Shown in pieces: positions 27,677-36,928 of a stretch of DNA of 64,000 nucleotides. Position 1 is the stretch's first letter, and each line of letters opens with the position of its first letter. The notes below the pieces were generated by a model, which did no database searches, had not been told where the DNA came from, and was given only the letters and a program-made list of their open reading frames with translations. The position numbers and the translations under genes were made by a program. Source of the stretch: Rhodospirillaceae bacterium (GTDB lineage: Bacteria > Pseudomonadota > Alphaproteobacteria > Rhodospirillales > Casp-alpha2); contig JAERTE010000139.1 of assembly GCA_016845145.1 (NCBI GenBank), positions 104,138 through 168,137 on the forward strand, read 5' to 3'.

Positions 27677-28375
27677 TCAACTGTTTTTCCGCTGGTACCG
27701 GTCCCAAAGGTCCGGCCGGCGGTGTTCCGTGATGGCTTTGGCTTCAGCCAAACGCCATGCTTTGATCTTTTCATGGTGGCCCGACAGCAATACGTCCGGC
27801 ACGCTGCGGCCGTTCCAGGCCTGGGGGCGGGTGTAGTGTGGATACTCCAAAAGCCCTTGCTCGAAGCTTTCTTCGTCCAGGCTTTCGCTTTTGCCGATGG
27901 CGCCCGGCAACAGCCGCACGCAGGCATCGAGCAGGGCAATGGCCGCAGGCTCGCCGCCCGACAGCACGAAATCCCCGATCGAGATTTCTTCCAGGTCGTG
28001 TTCGTCGATGACGCGTTGATCGATCCCCTCGAACCGGCCGCAAACCACACAAAGACCCGGACCCGCGGCCAATTCGCGCACGCGGGATTGACTTAATGGC
28101 CGGCCGCGCGGAGAGGTAACGAGTACCGGCAAGTCTTCCGCATCAGCCTTGGCGGCCCGAATGGCGCTATCGATCACATCAGCGCGCATGACCATGCCCG
28201 GCCCGCCGCCGAAGGGTGTGTCGTCAACGGAATGGTGCTTGTCGATGCCGAAGTCGCGGATATTCACGGTGTCGAGCGACCACAGGCCGTCGCGCAGCGC
28301 CTGACCCACAAGGCTGACGCCAAGCGGACCCGGAAACATTTCCGGAAACAGGGTGATGATCGTGCTACGCCACAT
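27677..28375 (-). CDS. trmD: tRNA (guanine37-N1)-methyltransferase
   Basis: A 232-residue SPOUT methyltransferase that makes m1G37 and prevents +1 frameshifting. [76 protein letters not shown] and [20 protein letters not shown] (the knot) are present. It follows rimM by 11 bases in the conserved order rpsP-rimM-trmD-rplS. Confidence 0.97.
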   Translation of the reverse strand: MWRSTIITLFPEMFPGPLGVSLVGQALRDGLWSLDTVNIRDFGIDKHHSVDDTPFGGGPGMVMRADVIDSAIRAAKADAEDLPVLVTSPRGRPLSQSRVRELAAGPGLCVVCGRFEGIDQRVIDEHDLEEISIGDFVLSGGEPAAIALLDACVRLLPGAIGKSESLDEESFEQGLLEYPHYTRPQAWNGRSVPDVLLSGHHEKIKAWRLAEAKAITEHRRPDLWDRYQRKNS

Positions 28376-28386
28376 AATCCCAGTCT

Positions 28387-28947
28387 TTATCCTAAGTCTT
28401 CGTCTCTCTTCGCGTCATCATCCGGCGGCTCTAAGAGCCCTTCCGGCGGATCGACAATCAATTTACCGCCCGCCAAATCGACTTCCGGCACCGCATCAAG
28501 CGTGAACGGCACCATCAGTCCTTTGTAGGGCCCACCGCCGAGGTCCAAGACATCGCCGGCGCCGTGGTCGAAGACCGCCCGCACCTCGCCTAGGAATTCA
28601 CCGTGCGTGGTCTCGGCGCGAAGGCCGATCAGGTCCACGTGGTAGAAGGCGTCGTCCTCGGGTGGCGGGAGCACATCACGCGGCACGTACAAATCCGTGC
28701 CCTTCAGTGCTTCCGCCGCGTTGCGGTCGGCGACCCCCTTGATGCGTGCGATCACCTGGCCCTTGGTTTCACCGATGACCTTCACCCTGAACTCCCTGGA
28801 CCCGTCGGCGCTCCATAAGGAACCGTAGGCGGCAAGGTCTCGGGGGTCTTCCGTGAAACTCTTGATCCGGATGTCGCCCTTGATGCCGCGAGGCGCACCG
28901 ATGGTGCCCATCATGACAAGCTTGGCCGGATCAGGCTGGGTGCTCAC
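28387..28947 (-). CDS. rimM: Ribosome maturation factor RimM
   Basis: A 186-residue 16S rRNA processing factor that binds uS19. The N-terminal barrel starts [20 protein letters not shown], the linker has [20 protein letters not shown], and the PRC-barrel domain has [20 protein letters not shown] and [20 protein letters not shown]. The C-terminus is extended and acidic ([14 protein letters not shown]). Starts 14 bases after the rpsP stop. Confidence 0.95.
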   Translation of the reverse strand: MSTQPDPAKLVMMGTIGAPRGIKGDIRIKSFTEDPRDLAAYGSLWSADGSREFRVKVIGETKGQVIARIKGVADRNAAEALKGTDLYVPRDVLPPPEDDAFYHVDLIGLRAETTHGEFLGEVRAVFDHGAGDVLDLGGGPYKGLMVPFTLDAVPEVDLAGGKLIVDPPEGLLEPPDDDAKRDEDLG

Positions 28948-28961
28948 GCGCGCTTCAGGGC

Positions 28962-29513
28962 TCAGCCCTCCTCCTTGGTCTCTTCTTCAGAAGCAGCCTC
29001 TTCAGCAGGGGCTTCTTCAGCCGGCGCCTCTTCAGCAGCCGCTTCTTCCGGTGCAGCTTCCTCGGCCGGTGCTTCTTCCGCCTGTGCTTCCTCAGCGGGC
29101 GCTTCCTCAGCAGGCGCTTCGGCGGCAGCTTCAGCAGCGGCGGCTTTTTCAGCGGCAGCAGCCTCATCGGCGGCTTTTTGCTTCTCTTCTTGCTCTTTCA
29201 TGCGCTCCAGCGTTTTGGCGCGGGGCTTATCTTGTTTGGTCTGCTCCGGCACGAACGGCTTTTCGACCAAGCCCAGCACGCTCATCTGGCGGGCGACGCG
29301 GTCGGACGGCTGTGCGCCGACGCTGAGCCAATGCTTGGCGCGTTCTTCGTTGATGGTGAAACGGTCCGGGTTGTCCTTCTGCAGCATCGGGTTGTAGGAA
29401 CCGATGCGTTCGATGAACCGGCCATCACGGGGGCTGCGGGAATCCGCAACCACAACACGGTAGAACGGCCGCTTTTTGGCGCCACCGCGGGAGAGTCTGA
29501 TCTTCAAAGACAT
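28962..29513 (-). CDS. rpsP: Ribosomal protein bS16 with long acidic Ala/Glu tail
   Basis: The 30S protein: [60 protein letters not shown]. The core usually ends at 80-110 residues. Here a tail of about 75 residues follows, beginning [20 protein letters not shown] and then consisting of [13 protein letters not shown] repeats, strongly negative. Extended bS16 tails occur in alphaproteobacteria; this one is long. First gene of its operon, 63 bases after ffh. Confidence 0.96.
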   Translation of the reverse strand: MSLKIRLSRGGAKKRPFYRVVVADSRSPRDGRFIERIGSYNPMLQKDNPDRFTINEERAKHWLSVGAQPSDRVARQMSVLGLVEKPFVPEQTKQDKPRAKTLERMKEQEEKQKAADEAAAAEKAAAAEAAAEAPAEEAPAEEAQAEEAPAEEAAPEEAAAEEAPAEEAPAEEAASEEETKEEG

Positions 29514-29576
29514 ATCTAACTGTCGTCCTTTCGTCGTTTTCTATTAATCTTGCATTGTTTGTTCATGGATTACCGC

Positions 29577-30965
29577 TCAGCGCATGCCGGGCGGCAGTCC
29601 TGGCATTTTTCCGGGCATCATGCCGGGCATCATCCCCGCCATGCCGCGTTTACCTTTCTTGCCGGCTTTTTTCATCATCGAGCTGACTTGCTTGAACTGC
29701 TTCAAAAGCCGGTTCACTTCCGGCACGCTGGTGCCCGATCCCGCCGCGATTCGTCGGCGTCTGGATCCGTTGAGAATTTTCGGGTTGCGCCGTTCCGCCT
29801 TAGTCATGGAACGGATGATCGCTTCTTGGCGGTTGATCAGGCTGTCATCCATGTTGTGGGCGGCCATCTGTTTTTTGACGTTTTGCGCGCCGGGCAACAT
29901 GCCCATCAGGCCCTCCAACGAGCCCATTTTCTTGATCTGCCCCAGCTGCTCGGCCATGTCGTCGAGGGTGAACAGACCCTTGAGCATCTTCTTGGCCATG
30001 CGCTCGGCGTCTTCTTCGGCGACGACTTCCTGGGCTTTTTCCACCAAACCCACAACGTCGCCCATACCGAGGATGGAGCCTGCGATGCGTTCGGCGTTGA
30101 AATCGTCCAGCGCCTCTATCTTTTCGCCGGTGCCCATCAGCTTGATCGGCTTGCCGGTGATGGCGCGCATGGACAGCGCCGCACCGCCGCGCGCATCACC
30201 GTCGACGCGGGTCAGGGCAATGCCGGTGATGCCGATTTTCTCGTTGAACTCGCGCGCCACGTTGACGGCGTCCTGGCCGGTCATGGCATCGGTGACCAAC
30301 AGCGTTTCCGCCGGGCTCGATGCGTCGCGGACATCGGCCACTTCGCGCATCAATTCTTCGTCAATGTGCAGCCGGCCCGCGGTATCGAGCAACACGACAT
30401 CGAAGCCCTCAAGCCTTGCCGTCTGCATGGCGCGCTTGGTGATGGCAACGGGCTGTTCACCCAATACGGCATTCAGGCAGCGCACCTGGATTTGTTCACC
30501 CAGGGTCGCCAACTGCTGTTGGGCGGCGGGGCGGTAGACATCCAGCGATGCCATCAAAATCTTCTTGCGGTTCTTCTCGGTCAGGCGGCGCGCCAGTTTG
30601 GCGGTGGTGGTGGTTTTGCCCGAGCCTTGCAACCCGACCATCAAGATGGCGACGGGCGGCGAGCCGGCGATGTTGATGGCGCTTTCACCTAGCTCTTCGT
30701 CACTACCGAGCGTCGCAGCCAATTGATCGTGGACGATCTTGACCACCATCTGGCCCGGCGTGACGCTTTTCAGGACATCCTGGCCGACGGCCTTTTCGCG
30801 CACCGCGGCGATGAAGTCTTTGGCCACGCTGAGCGCCACGTCGGCTTCCAGAAGTGCCACGCGAACCTCGCGCAGCGCCTCATCGACATCGGCCTCACGC
30901 AGCGCGCCGCGCTTGGTGAGCTTGTCGAAAATACCGCCGAGGCGATCTGAAAGACTGTCGAACAT
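29577..30965 (-). CDS. ffh: Signal recognition particle protein Ffh
   Basis: A 462-residue SRP GTPase that binds signal sequences and 4.5S RNA. The NG domain has MVGLQGSGKTTTTAKLARRL (G1), DVYRPAAQQQLATLGEQI, DTAGRLHIDEELMREVADV (G3), and TRVDGDARGGAALSM (G4/insertion). The Met-rich M domain has RRRRIAAGSGTSVPEVNRLL and ends with GMMPGMMPGKMPGLPPGMR. The ATG at 30965 is chosen because MFDSLSDRLGGIFDKL is the family N-terminus; the longer frame begins with TTG. Its receptor gene ftsY is encoded 3 kb away on the opposite strand. Confidence 0.97.
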   Translation of the reverse strand: MFDSLSDRLGGIFDKLTKRGALREADVDEALREVRVALLEADVALSVAKDFIAAVREKAVGQDVLKSVTPGQMVVKIVHDQLAATLGSDEELGESAINIAGSPPVAILMVGLQGSGKTTTTAKLARRLTEKNRKKILMASLDVYRPAAQQQLATLGEQIQVRCLNAVLGEQPVAITKRAMQTARLEGFDVVLLDTAGRLHIDEELMREVADVRDASSPAETLLVTDAMTGQDAVNVAREFNEKIGITGIALTRVDGDARGGAALSMRAITGKPIKLMGTGEKIEALDDFNAERIAGSILGMGDVVGLVEKAQEVVAEEDAERMAKKMLKGLFTLDDMAEQLGQIKKMGSLEGLMGMLPGAQNVKKQMAAHNMDDSLINRQEAIIRSMTKAERRNPKILNGSRRRRIAAGSGTSVPEVNRLLKQFKQVSSMMKKAGKKGKRGMAGMMPGMMPGKMPGLPPGMR

Positions 30966-31279
30966 GGTTTCGTCCGTCGTGTGAATTGCCAATGATTCAA
31001 AGGCCGCAACCGAAAACGCGCCAATGCGCGAAACTCGCGGATTGACGGCGCCCCTTAAGGCGTAGGGTCACGGAATGCCCTTGGAATCGGCGGCAACATA
31101 GGTTTCGCGCCGCTGCCTGTCAAGGTTCCCGGTAACGCGGCGGGAAATCGTGCGGGCCGGAAAAAACCGGCCTTGGCGGAAACCGGCGCGCGTGATAAAC
31201 CAGAGATTGTGTAAACAAATAACAGCAAGAAAAAGTAGCAATCGTTATTGGGGTGTTCTCATAAAAAACATCAATCAAA
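30966..31279. other. Intergenic region between ffh and the XRE regulator
   Basis: These 314 bases hold no credible gene. The two flanking genes are divergent, so both promoters must lie here. A perfect hairpin GGCCGG-AAAAAA-CCGGCC occupies 31155-31172. The 90 bases before the regulator start are clearly AT-rich (about 31190-31279), as expected for its promoter. Confidence 0.6.
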
Positions 31280-31675
31280 ATGGCGCGTGAAAAGAGATCA
31301 CAGATTGTCCGCGATTTGAGCGCGGCCATTGGCCGTCGCGTCTCGACTCGCCGCAATGAACTTGGCATGAGGAAGGCTGAGCTGGAACGCCGCTCGGGCC
31401 TCGTGCGCCGGGTGCTGAATGGTGTGGAAGCGGGGGCGCGTGACCCCGATGTCGCGACGTTGCTGGCGTTGGCCGACGCTTTGGATGTCGAGGTGCCGTA
31501 TTTTTTTGATGATCTGGCGGTCGTGCCTCCGACGGCTCCCCTTGACCGTCCATCGCCGGAACGGGTGGCGGAAACCGAGGCCTTGGTGGAGGTGTTTTCC
31601 CGCATTCCCAACGAAGACCACCGCCGCCAGTTGATTGCCCTGCTCAAGGCCTGCGTCAAATCCGGCCACTATTGA
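31280..31675 (+). CDS. XRE-family helix-turn-helix transcriptional regulator
   Basis: A 131-residue regulator. Residues 10-70 form a lambda-repressor-type HTH: AAIGRRVSTRRNELGMRKAE, LERRSGLVRRVLNGVEAGAR and DPDVATLLALADALDVEVPY. The C-terminal half has helices (PSPERVAETEALVEVFSRIP) that may dimerise. Similar short regulators in alphaproteobacteria act in symbiosis, phage or stress control; no specific target is evident. It precedes dapF by 71 bases on the same strand. Confidence 0.88.
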   Translation: MAREKRSQIVRDLSAAIGRRVSTRRNELGMRKAELERRSGLVRRVLNGVEAGARDPDVATLLALADALDVEVPYFFDDLAVVPPTAPLDRPSPERVAETEALVEVFSRIPNEDHRRQLIALLKACVKSGHY

Positions 31676-31746
31676 CCCCGCCATATTGCCCGGGATCAGG
31701 GCAAATAAGGTGGACTTCCGCCACCTAGCGGCATATGTAGCCCGGT

Positions 31747-32589
31747 ATGACTGGATTGCCGTTCATTAAGATGCATGGCCTGGGCAACGATTTCGTGGTT
31801 TTGGATGGCCGCGAAGCGTCGCTGCCCATTGGCGTGCCTCAAGCAAGGGCCATCGGCAACCGGCGCACCGGTGTCGGGTTCGACCAACTGTTGATCATGC
31901 GCCCGGCGAAAAACAGTGCCGCCGACGTGTTCATGGAAATCCGCAATACCGACGGCTCGGAGGCCGAGGCCTGCGGCAACGGTACGCGCTGCGTCGCCGC
32001 ATTGGTGATGGACGAGCTTGGCCGCGACGCCATCGGCGTCGAGACGGTCGCCGGCGTGCTGCTGGCCATGCGGCGCGAAGACGGCCTGGTGTCCGTTGAT
32101 ATGGGTCCGGCCAATTTGGACTGGGGCGACATCCCGTTAGCCCAATCCGCCGACACCTTGCATATAGAGCTGGAAGACGCGCCGCTCTCGGACGCGGTCG
32201 GCGTCAATATCGGCAACCCGCACGCGGTGTTTTTCGTCGATGACGCCGAAGCCGTGAATTTGACCGCCATCGGCCCGCAGTTGGAGACGCACCCGATGTT
32301 TCCCGCCCGCTCCAACATCGAGATGGTATCCGTGCTCGACACCGACAAACTGCGCATGCGGGTGTGGGAACGCGCGGTCGGCATTACCCAGGCCTGCGGA
32401 TCGGGTGCCTGCGCGGTCGCCGTGGCTGCACATCGGCGCGGGCTCACCGGACGCTCGGTCGAGGTTGTGCTGGATGGTGGATCGCTGTTCCTGGATTGGC
32501 GCGATGATGGCCACGTGCTGATGGCCGGGCCGACGGCGACGGTGTTCAACGGGCATCTCGACGCTTCGCTCCTGGAAACGGCGGGCTAG
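31747..32589 (+). CDS. dapF: Diaminopimelate epimerase
   Basis: A 280-residue cofactor-independent epimerase that converts LL- to meso-diaminopimelate for lysine and peptidoglycan. The two catalytic Cys are in AEACGNGTRCVAALVM and TQACGSGACAVAVAAHRRGL; PFIKMHGLGNDFVVLDGREA is the N-terminal signature and NPHAVFFVDDAEAVNL is conserved. Followed 4 bases later by mtaB. Confidence 0.97.
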   Translation: MTGLPFIKMHGLGNDFVVLDGREASLPIGVPQARAIGNRRTGVGFDQLLIMRPAKNSAADVFMEIRNTDGSEAEACGNGTRCVAALVMDELGRDAIGVETVAGVLLAMRREDGLVSVDMGPANLDWGDIPLAQSADTLHIELEDAPLSDAVGVNIGNPHAVFFVDDAEAVNLTAIGPQLETHPMFPARSNIEMVSVLDTDKLRMRVWERAVGITQACGSGACAVAVAAHRRGLTGRSVEVVLDGGSLFLDWRDDGHVLMAGPTATVFNGHLDASLLETAG

Positions 32590-32593
32590 GGCT

Positions 32594-33856
32594 ATGAGCG
32601 GCCCGCAACCTGGACCCCAGGTGATCACGCTGGGATGCCGCTTGAATGCGTTCGAGTCCGAAATCATGCGCGAGCATGGGCGCACGGCGGGCCTGGACGA
32701 TGCCGTCATCATCAACACCTGCGCCGTCACCGCGGAGGCCGAGCGCCAGGCGCGCCAGGCCATCCGCCGCGCCAAGCGCGACAACCCGAACGCCAAGCTG
32801 ATCGTCACGGGCTGCGCCGCGCAACTGGCACCGGAGAAATTTGGTTCCATGCCCGAGGTCGACCGCGTGCTCGGCAATGCGGAGAAGCTTGAGCCGGAGA
32901 GTTACGGCGGTTGGACCACAGAAGATCAATCCGTGCACGTCACCGATATCATGACCGTGCGCGAGACCGCCCCGCACCTGATCAGTGGTTTCGAGGGCCG
33001 GGCGAGGGCGTTTGTCCAGGTGCAGCAGGGCTGCGATCACCGCTGCACGTTTTGCATCATCCCCTTTGCGCGTGGGCCGAACCGCAGCGTCGGGCTCGGC
33101 CATCTGGTGCGGCAAGTCTCGGAACTGGTGGGGCAGGGCTATAAGGAAGTGGTGCTCACGGGCGTCGATATCTGCTCGTACGGCGACGATTTGCCCGGCA
33201 CGCCGAAACTGGGCGGCATGATCCGGCGCTTGTTGGACGGCGTGCCCGATCTGGCGCGGTTGCGCCTAAGCTCGCTCGATCCCGCCGCCATGGACGACGC
33301 GCTGTTTGATCTGTTGGAGAACGAGCCCCGCATGATGCCGCATGTGCACTTAAGCTTACAGGCCATGGACGACATGGTATTGAAGCGCATGAAACGCCGC
33401 CACACGCGCGCTGACGCCGTGGCCGTCATCGAGCGCGTGCGCCGTGCGCGCCCCGACGCCGCCATCGGCGCGGACCTGATCGCCGGGTTCCCGACCGAGA
33501 CGGACGCCATGTTCGAAAACACATTGGCCGCCGTGCGCGAGTTGGAACTCTCGCACCTGCATATATTTCCCTATTCGGCCCGCGAAGGCACACCGGCGGC
33601 CCTCATGCCGCGGGTGCCGGGCGATGTGGCGAAGGCGCGCGCGGCGCAGTTGCGCGATGCCGGGGACCAAGCGCTGACCGGTTTCAAGCAGCGCCAGCTT
33701 GGCGATGTCGGCCGCGTGCTGGTGGAAAAGCCGGGTGCCGGGCATGACGAGCACTACGTTGCGGTGTCGTGTGAGGGTTTCGGGACGCCCGGAGAGATCA
33801 TCGATGTGCGCCTTGCCGCCATGACCGCCAATGGTTTCGAAGGTGTCCCGGCATGA
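32594..33856 (+). CDS. mtaB: tRNA t6A37 methylthiotransferase MtaB
   Basis: A 420-residue radical-SAM methylthiotransferase that converts t6A37 to ms2t6A in tRNA. The N-terminal UPF0004 domain has LGCRLNAFESEIM, IINTCAVTAEAERQARQAIR and IVTGCAAQLAPEKFG with three cluster-binding Cys. The radical-SAM motif is GCDHRCTFCIIPFARGPNRS (CxxxCxxC). LGC-RLNAFES and the following context fit MtaB rather than MiaB or RimO. It overlaps ftsY by four bases. Confidence 0.92.
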   Translation: MSGPQPGPQVITLGCRLNAFESEIMREHGRTAGLDDAVIINTCAVTAEAERQARQAIRRAKRDNPNAKLIVTGCAAQLAPEKFGSMPEVDRVLGNAEKLEPESYGGWTTEDQSVHVTDIMTVRETAPHLISGFEGRARAFVQVQQGCDHRCTFCIIPFARGPNRSVGLGHLVRQVSELVGQGYKEVVLTGVDICSYGDDLPGTPKLGGMIRRLLDGVPDLARLRLSSLDPAAMDDALFDLLENEPRMMPHVHLSLQAMDDMVLKRMKRRHTRADAVAVIERVRRARPDAAIGADLIAGFPTETDAMFENTLAAVRELELSHLHIFPYSAREGTPAALMPRVPGDVAKARAAQLRDAGDQALTGFKQRQLGDVGRVLVEKPGAGHDEHYVAVSCEGFGTPGEIIDVRLAAMTANGFEGVPA

Positions 33857-34797
33857 GTGAAGAGAAATCGGGGAAATCCGGCGGCTGGTTCGGGCGGCTC
33901 AAGGACGGGCTGTCCAAGTCGTCGCAAAAGATCACCGGCGGCATCACGGATCTGTTCACCAAGCGCAAGCTCGACGCCGGCGCGTTGGATGAGCTGGAGG
34001 AAATCCTGATCACCGGCGACATGGGCGTCACCACGGCGGCCAAGCTGGCCGGCGCCATTGCCGATCGCCGGTTCGAGCCTGATGTCTCCGCCGATGTCGT
34101 CCGCGCCGCCCTGGCCGAAGACATCGCCGACATTTTGGCCCCCGTGGCCAAGCCGCTCGAGATCGATCCCGGCCACGCCCCCCATGTGGTGCTGGTCTGC
34201 GGCGTCAACGGCTCAGGCAAGACGACGACCATCGGCAAGATGGCCAAACAGTTCAAGGATGACGGGCGCTCGGTGATGATCGCCGCGGGCGATACGTTCC
34301 GGGCCGCCGCCGTCGAGCAGTTGCAGGTTTGGGGTGAGCGCTCGAATTGCCCCGTCATCACCGGCACGCCGGGCGGCGACGCGGCGGCGCTGGCCTACAC
34401 CGCACTCGAGCAAGCCAAAGCCGCCAATGCCGACGTGTTGATGATCGACACCGCAGGGCGGTTGCAGAACCGCAAGGACTTGATGGCCGAGTTGGAAAAG
34501 ATCGTCCGCGTCATCGGCAAGGTCGACGACACCGCGCCGCATAGTGTGCTGCTGGTCATGGACGCCACCATCGGCCAAAACGCCCACAGCCAGGTGGAGA
34601 CTTTCAAGCAGATGGTCGATGTGACGGGCCTGGTGATGACCAAGTTGGATGGCTCGGCCAAGGGCGGCGTGGTCGTCGCCTTAGCGGAAAAATTCGGCCT
34701 GCCGGTGCATGCGGTCGGCGTCGGCGAGGGGATCGAGGATTTGCGGCCGTTCGAGGCAGTGGCGTTTGCTCGCTCTTTGATGGGGGTTGAGGGGTAG
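33853..34797 (+). CDS. ftsY: SRP receptor FtsY
   Basis: A 314-residue SRP receptor GTPase at the inner membrane. The G1 loop VLVCGVNGSGKTTTIGKMAK, AAGDTFRAAAVEQLQVWGER, DTAGRLQNRKDLMAELEK, MDATIGQNAHSQVETFKQM and TKLDGSAKGGVVVALAEKFG are clear. The acidic A domain of enterobacterial FtsY is missing and replaced by a short basic N-terminus (GWFGRLKDGLSKSSQKITGG), normal for this class. The ATG overlaps the mtaB stop (ATGA). Confidence 0.97.
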   Translation: MSEEKSGKSGGWFGRLKDGLSKSSQKITGGITDLFTKRKLDAGALDELEEILITGDMGVTTAAKLAGAIADRRFEPDVSADVVRAALAEDIADILAPVAKPLEIDPGHAPHVVLVCGVNGSGKTTTIGKMAKQFKDDGRSVMIAAGDTFRAAAVEQLQVWGERSNCPVITGTPGGDAAALAYTALEQAKAANADVLMIDTAGRLQNRKDLMAELEKIVRVIGKVDDTAPHSVLLVMDATIGQNAHSQVETFKQMVDVTGLVMTKLDGSAKGGVVVALAEKFGLPVHAVGVGEGIEDLRPFEAVAFARSLMGVEG

Positions 34798-34897
34798 GGG
34801 GCAGCGTCGTTTCCTGTCTCGAAGTCACGGCATCGGCGGAGAATTAAAGGTACATGGTTCCTGCGTACGTGACTCATTTTTAAGTATACTGTCCCCC

Positions 34898-34917
34898 GGA
34901 ATTCTCCGCGGAATTCC
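34898..34917. repeat. Short inverted repeat after ftsY, possible REP-type remnant
   Basis: GGAATTC-TCCGCG-GAATTCC forms a 7-pair hairpin, preceded by AGTATACTGTCCCCC. The combination of a tactgtcccc phrase with a ggaattc hairpin resembles ends of small mobile or REP-associated elements. The 136-base gap between ftsY and the TPR gene has nothing else recognisable. Confidence 0.3.
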
Positions 34918-34933
34918 CCATAATCAATCTTTC

Positions 34934-36412
34934 TCAGTTCTCGAATTCTTCTAGCCGATAGGGCCGGTTCGCCTTGAACAGCACCAACATGCGGGAAAAC
35001 GCCTCGATCATCGCTGGTCGGCCAACAACCGTCGATTTGTTGATTGCTTTTTGTTGTTCTTCGATGGCGCCCGGAAAATCACCGGTTTCGGCAAGTGCCG
35101 CCGCATATGCGGCGTGGTCCTCTGCAATGTCGCTCAGTTTCAGAAGTTTGTGAGCCAACCGAACAGCGCGCGGGCCATTTCGAATCGTCGCATCACGGGT
35201 AGAGGACAATATCCATACCAAACCGTTGAGAGCCCTGGGGCTGTTCGGCGCAAGTCCAAGTACTGCCTCGAATTCATTGACGGCACCGCTGTGCAGACCC
35301 TTCTGCCAGAGTAAAATCGCCTTGTTGTAAAACGCTTCCTTGAATCGGGGGTTTGCCGAAACCGCCTGTCCGTAGCTTTGTAATGCTGCATTGGTTTTAC
35401 CAAGCGCTTCCAAGGAGACCGCCTTATTGTAGTGGGCTAGATCGTCGTTTGGGTTCAGCTTCAATGTTTGGTCGAAATCGATGATGGCCTGTTCATAATC
35501 GTTTTTGCGTGCATATGCAGTCCCACGCTCGAAATAGACGAACGCGAGGGTTGGATCTTTCGACAGTGCGAATTCAAAATCCTTGATTGCTTCGTCCAGA
35601 TTGCCTTTCCGCCTGAATACGGCGCCTCGCTCTCCACGGACAAACGCATCGTCCGGCGCTAAATCGATCGCGTGTTCAATATCCGAAGTTGCCGCATCAT
35701 ACTGCCCAATATCGGCCAACAGCACGGCACGCGTGCTATGGGATCGCGCGTCATTTGGGTTGAGACGCACGGCTTCGTTTAAATCCGAAAGGGATTTCTC
35801 CCGTAGTCCCTGAACATGATAAATCGACCCTCGCAGGAAATAGGCGATCTGGAGTTCCGGATCGAGCCGGATTGCCTCGGCCAAGTCGTTGATCGCCAAA
35901 TCGTGCTCTCGACGACGCAGGTGTAACTGCCCTCGACCAATGTATCCCAACGCATAATGCGGGAACGTCGATATCAGCCGATCATATACTTCCAATGCCA
36001 CATCAAATCGTTTTTGTTCCTCATGATACCGAGCAATTTGCAGGTGTATTGAAGGGGCATCTTCCGTCAGCACGTCGCCGGAATTCAGTGCCTTATTGCA
36101 TGCTGCATATCTAACTTTCGGATAGAGATTCTTATCTCGGCATTGGTCCGCTGCTGAACCGAGATCGGCGAATGCGGCTCCTGAGCGGAATGACAACAAA
36201 ACAGAAAATAGGAGTACGCTGGCGATTCTCTTCAGAAGTGTTGAGAGTTCTGGAGAGAATATATGCGTTTCTTCGCATGCAGTCTTTTCAAGGCGGGAAT
36301 CATTTTTTATCTGTAATAGGAATTTATTGACTTTTTTAGAAATCATGCTATAGAGAATTTGCATCATCGTTCTATGCTCTCGTAAGGTCGATGACGGCAC
36401 GCTATTTGACAT
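34934..36412 (-). CDS. Tetratricopeptide-repeat protein with signal-peptide-like segment
   Basis: A protein of up to 492 residues with roughly nine TPR units from about residue 100 to 440 (for example AYFLRGSIYHVQGLREKSLS, VYFERGTAYARKNDYEQAII, AHYNKAVSLEALGKTNAALQ). A hydrophobic segment RIASVLLFSVLLSF then SGAAFA at residues 62-81 looks like a signal peptide, which suggests the annotated ATG at 36412 is too far upstream and the true start is near residue 45-60, although no good start codon with a ribosome site is visible there. Probably periplasmic, mediating protein contacts. Composition is noticeably more AT-rich than neighbouring genes, a sign of possible transfer. Confidence 0.75.
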   Translation of the reverse strand: MSNSVPSSTLREHRTMMQILYSMISKKVNKFLLQIKNDSRLEKTACEETHIFSPELSTLLKRIASVLLFSVLLSFRSGAAFADLGSAADQCRDKNLYPKVRYAACNKALNSGDVLTEDAPSIHLQIARYHEEQKRFDVALEVYDRLISTFPHYALGYIGRGQLHLRRREHDLAINDLAEAIRLDPELQIAYFLRGSIYHVQGLREKSLSDLNEAVRLNPNDARSHSTRAVLLADIGQYDAATSDIEHAIDLAPDDAFVRGERGAVFRRKGNLDEAIKDFEFALSKDPTLAFVYFERGTAYARKNDYEQAIIDFDQTLKLNPNDDLAHYNKAVSLEALGKTNAALQSYGQAVSANPRFKEAFYNKAILLWQKGLHSGAVNEFEAVLGLAPNSPRALNGLVWILSSTRDATIRNGPRAVRLAHKLLKLSDIAEDHAAYAAALAETGDFPGAIEEQQKAINKSTVVGRPAMIEAFSRMLVLFKANRPYRLEEFEN

Positions 36413-36482
36413 TCGTATAGGTTTTCGACCGGAGCCGATGCTTGCTGGTGAGCGAGCGGGTTGGTTTCGGTTTTTGCAATAT

Positions 36483-36510
36483 CGTCATTGCCGCCTTCGC
36501 GGGAATGACG
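36483..36510. repeat. Short palindromic repeat (CGTCATT...AATGACG type)
   Basis: CGTCATTGCCGCCTTCGCGG continuing to GAATGACG; the arms CGTCATT and AATGACG are exact inverses and the interior CCGC/GCGG also pairs. This is a very common dispersed intergenic palindrome of alphaproteobacterial genomes. Confidence 0.7.
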
Positions 36511-36585
36511 GGAGAAGTGGTGACGGCTTTGGTGAATTGGGTTCGTTTTGTCACTTTTTTCCGGATTCTGCCCAACAGAAACCAT

Positions 36586-36682
36586 CGTCATGCGCGGGCT
36601 TGACCCGCGTATCCACGACTTCAAACCGGTGTAGCCGGTCGGGACCAAAACGTGGGTACCCGGATCAAGTCCGGGCATGACG
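36586..36682. repeat. Composite palindromic repeat (CGTCATGC...GCATGACG type)
   Basis: Starts CGTCATGCGCGGGCTTGACC, continues CGCGTATCCACG, and ends ACGTGGGTACCCGGATCAAG then TCCGGGCATGACG. The outer arms CGTCATGC/GCATGACG, the middle TATCCACG/CGTGGGTA and the ...CTTGACC/GGATCAAG parts are inversely related, giving a 97-base foldback. It is a known type of mobile palindrome family widespread in alphaproteobacteria. Confidence 0.75.
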
Positions 36683-36928
36683 AATAGAGTAGACGCGAAC
36701 ACCGAGACCACTGGAGCCACGCGCCGGCCAGCCACTCCATCCCCGACGCACGGGAGTGGGGGAAAATTGGGTTCGGTCCCCAGATTTTTTTTGGTCTCCA
36801 ATAAAATCAATAGGTTCCAACCCGCACTTTTTTATTCGACCGTCCTCCACAGTCGGCAACGGTCTTGCCTGTATGGCGGGAATTATAAGTTGTGATGCGT
36901 CTTGGAGCAATTGCCGCCAATGCGTCGC

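Larger units (their letters stand above)
36413..36928. other. Gene-free region with dispersed palindromes
   Basis: These 516 bases between the TPR gene and the nitronate monooxygenase gene contain two palindromic repeat units (listed separately) and no convincing coding frame. A segment near 36767-36800 (AAAATTGGGTTCGGTCCCCA followed by a T run) resembles a degenerate copy of another common intergenic repeat. The region looks like an insertion hot spot. Confidence 0.55.

Noticed and set aside
29550..30692. Long plus-strand ORF (380 codons) opposite ffh
   Set aside because: It is antisense to a certain gene; His/Gly/Asp-rich shadow composition and no homology.
36364..36810. Minus-strand ORF of 148 codons across the palindromic repeats
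   Set aside because: Its sequence is mostly translation of repeat palindromes and has no ribosome site or family match.
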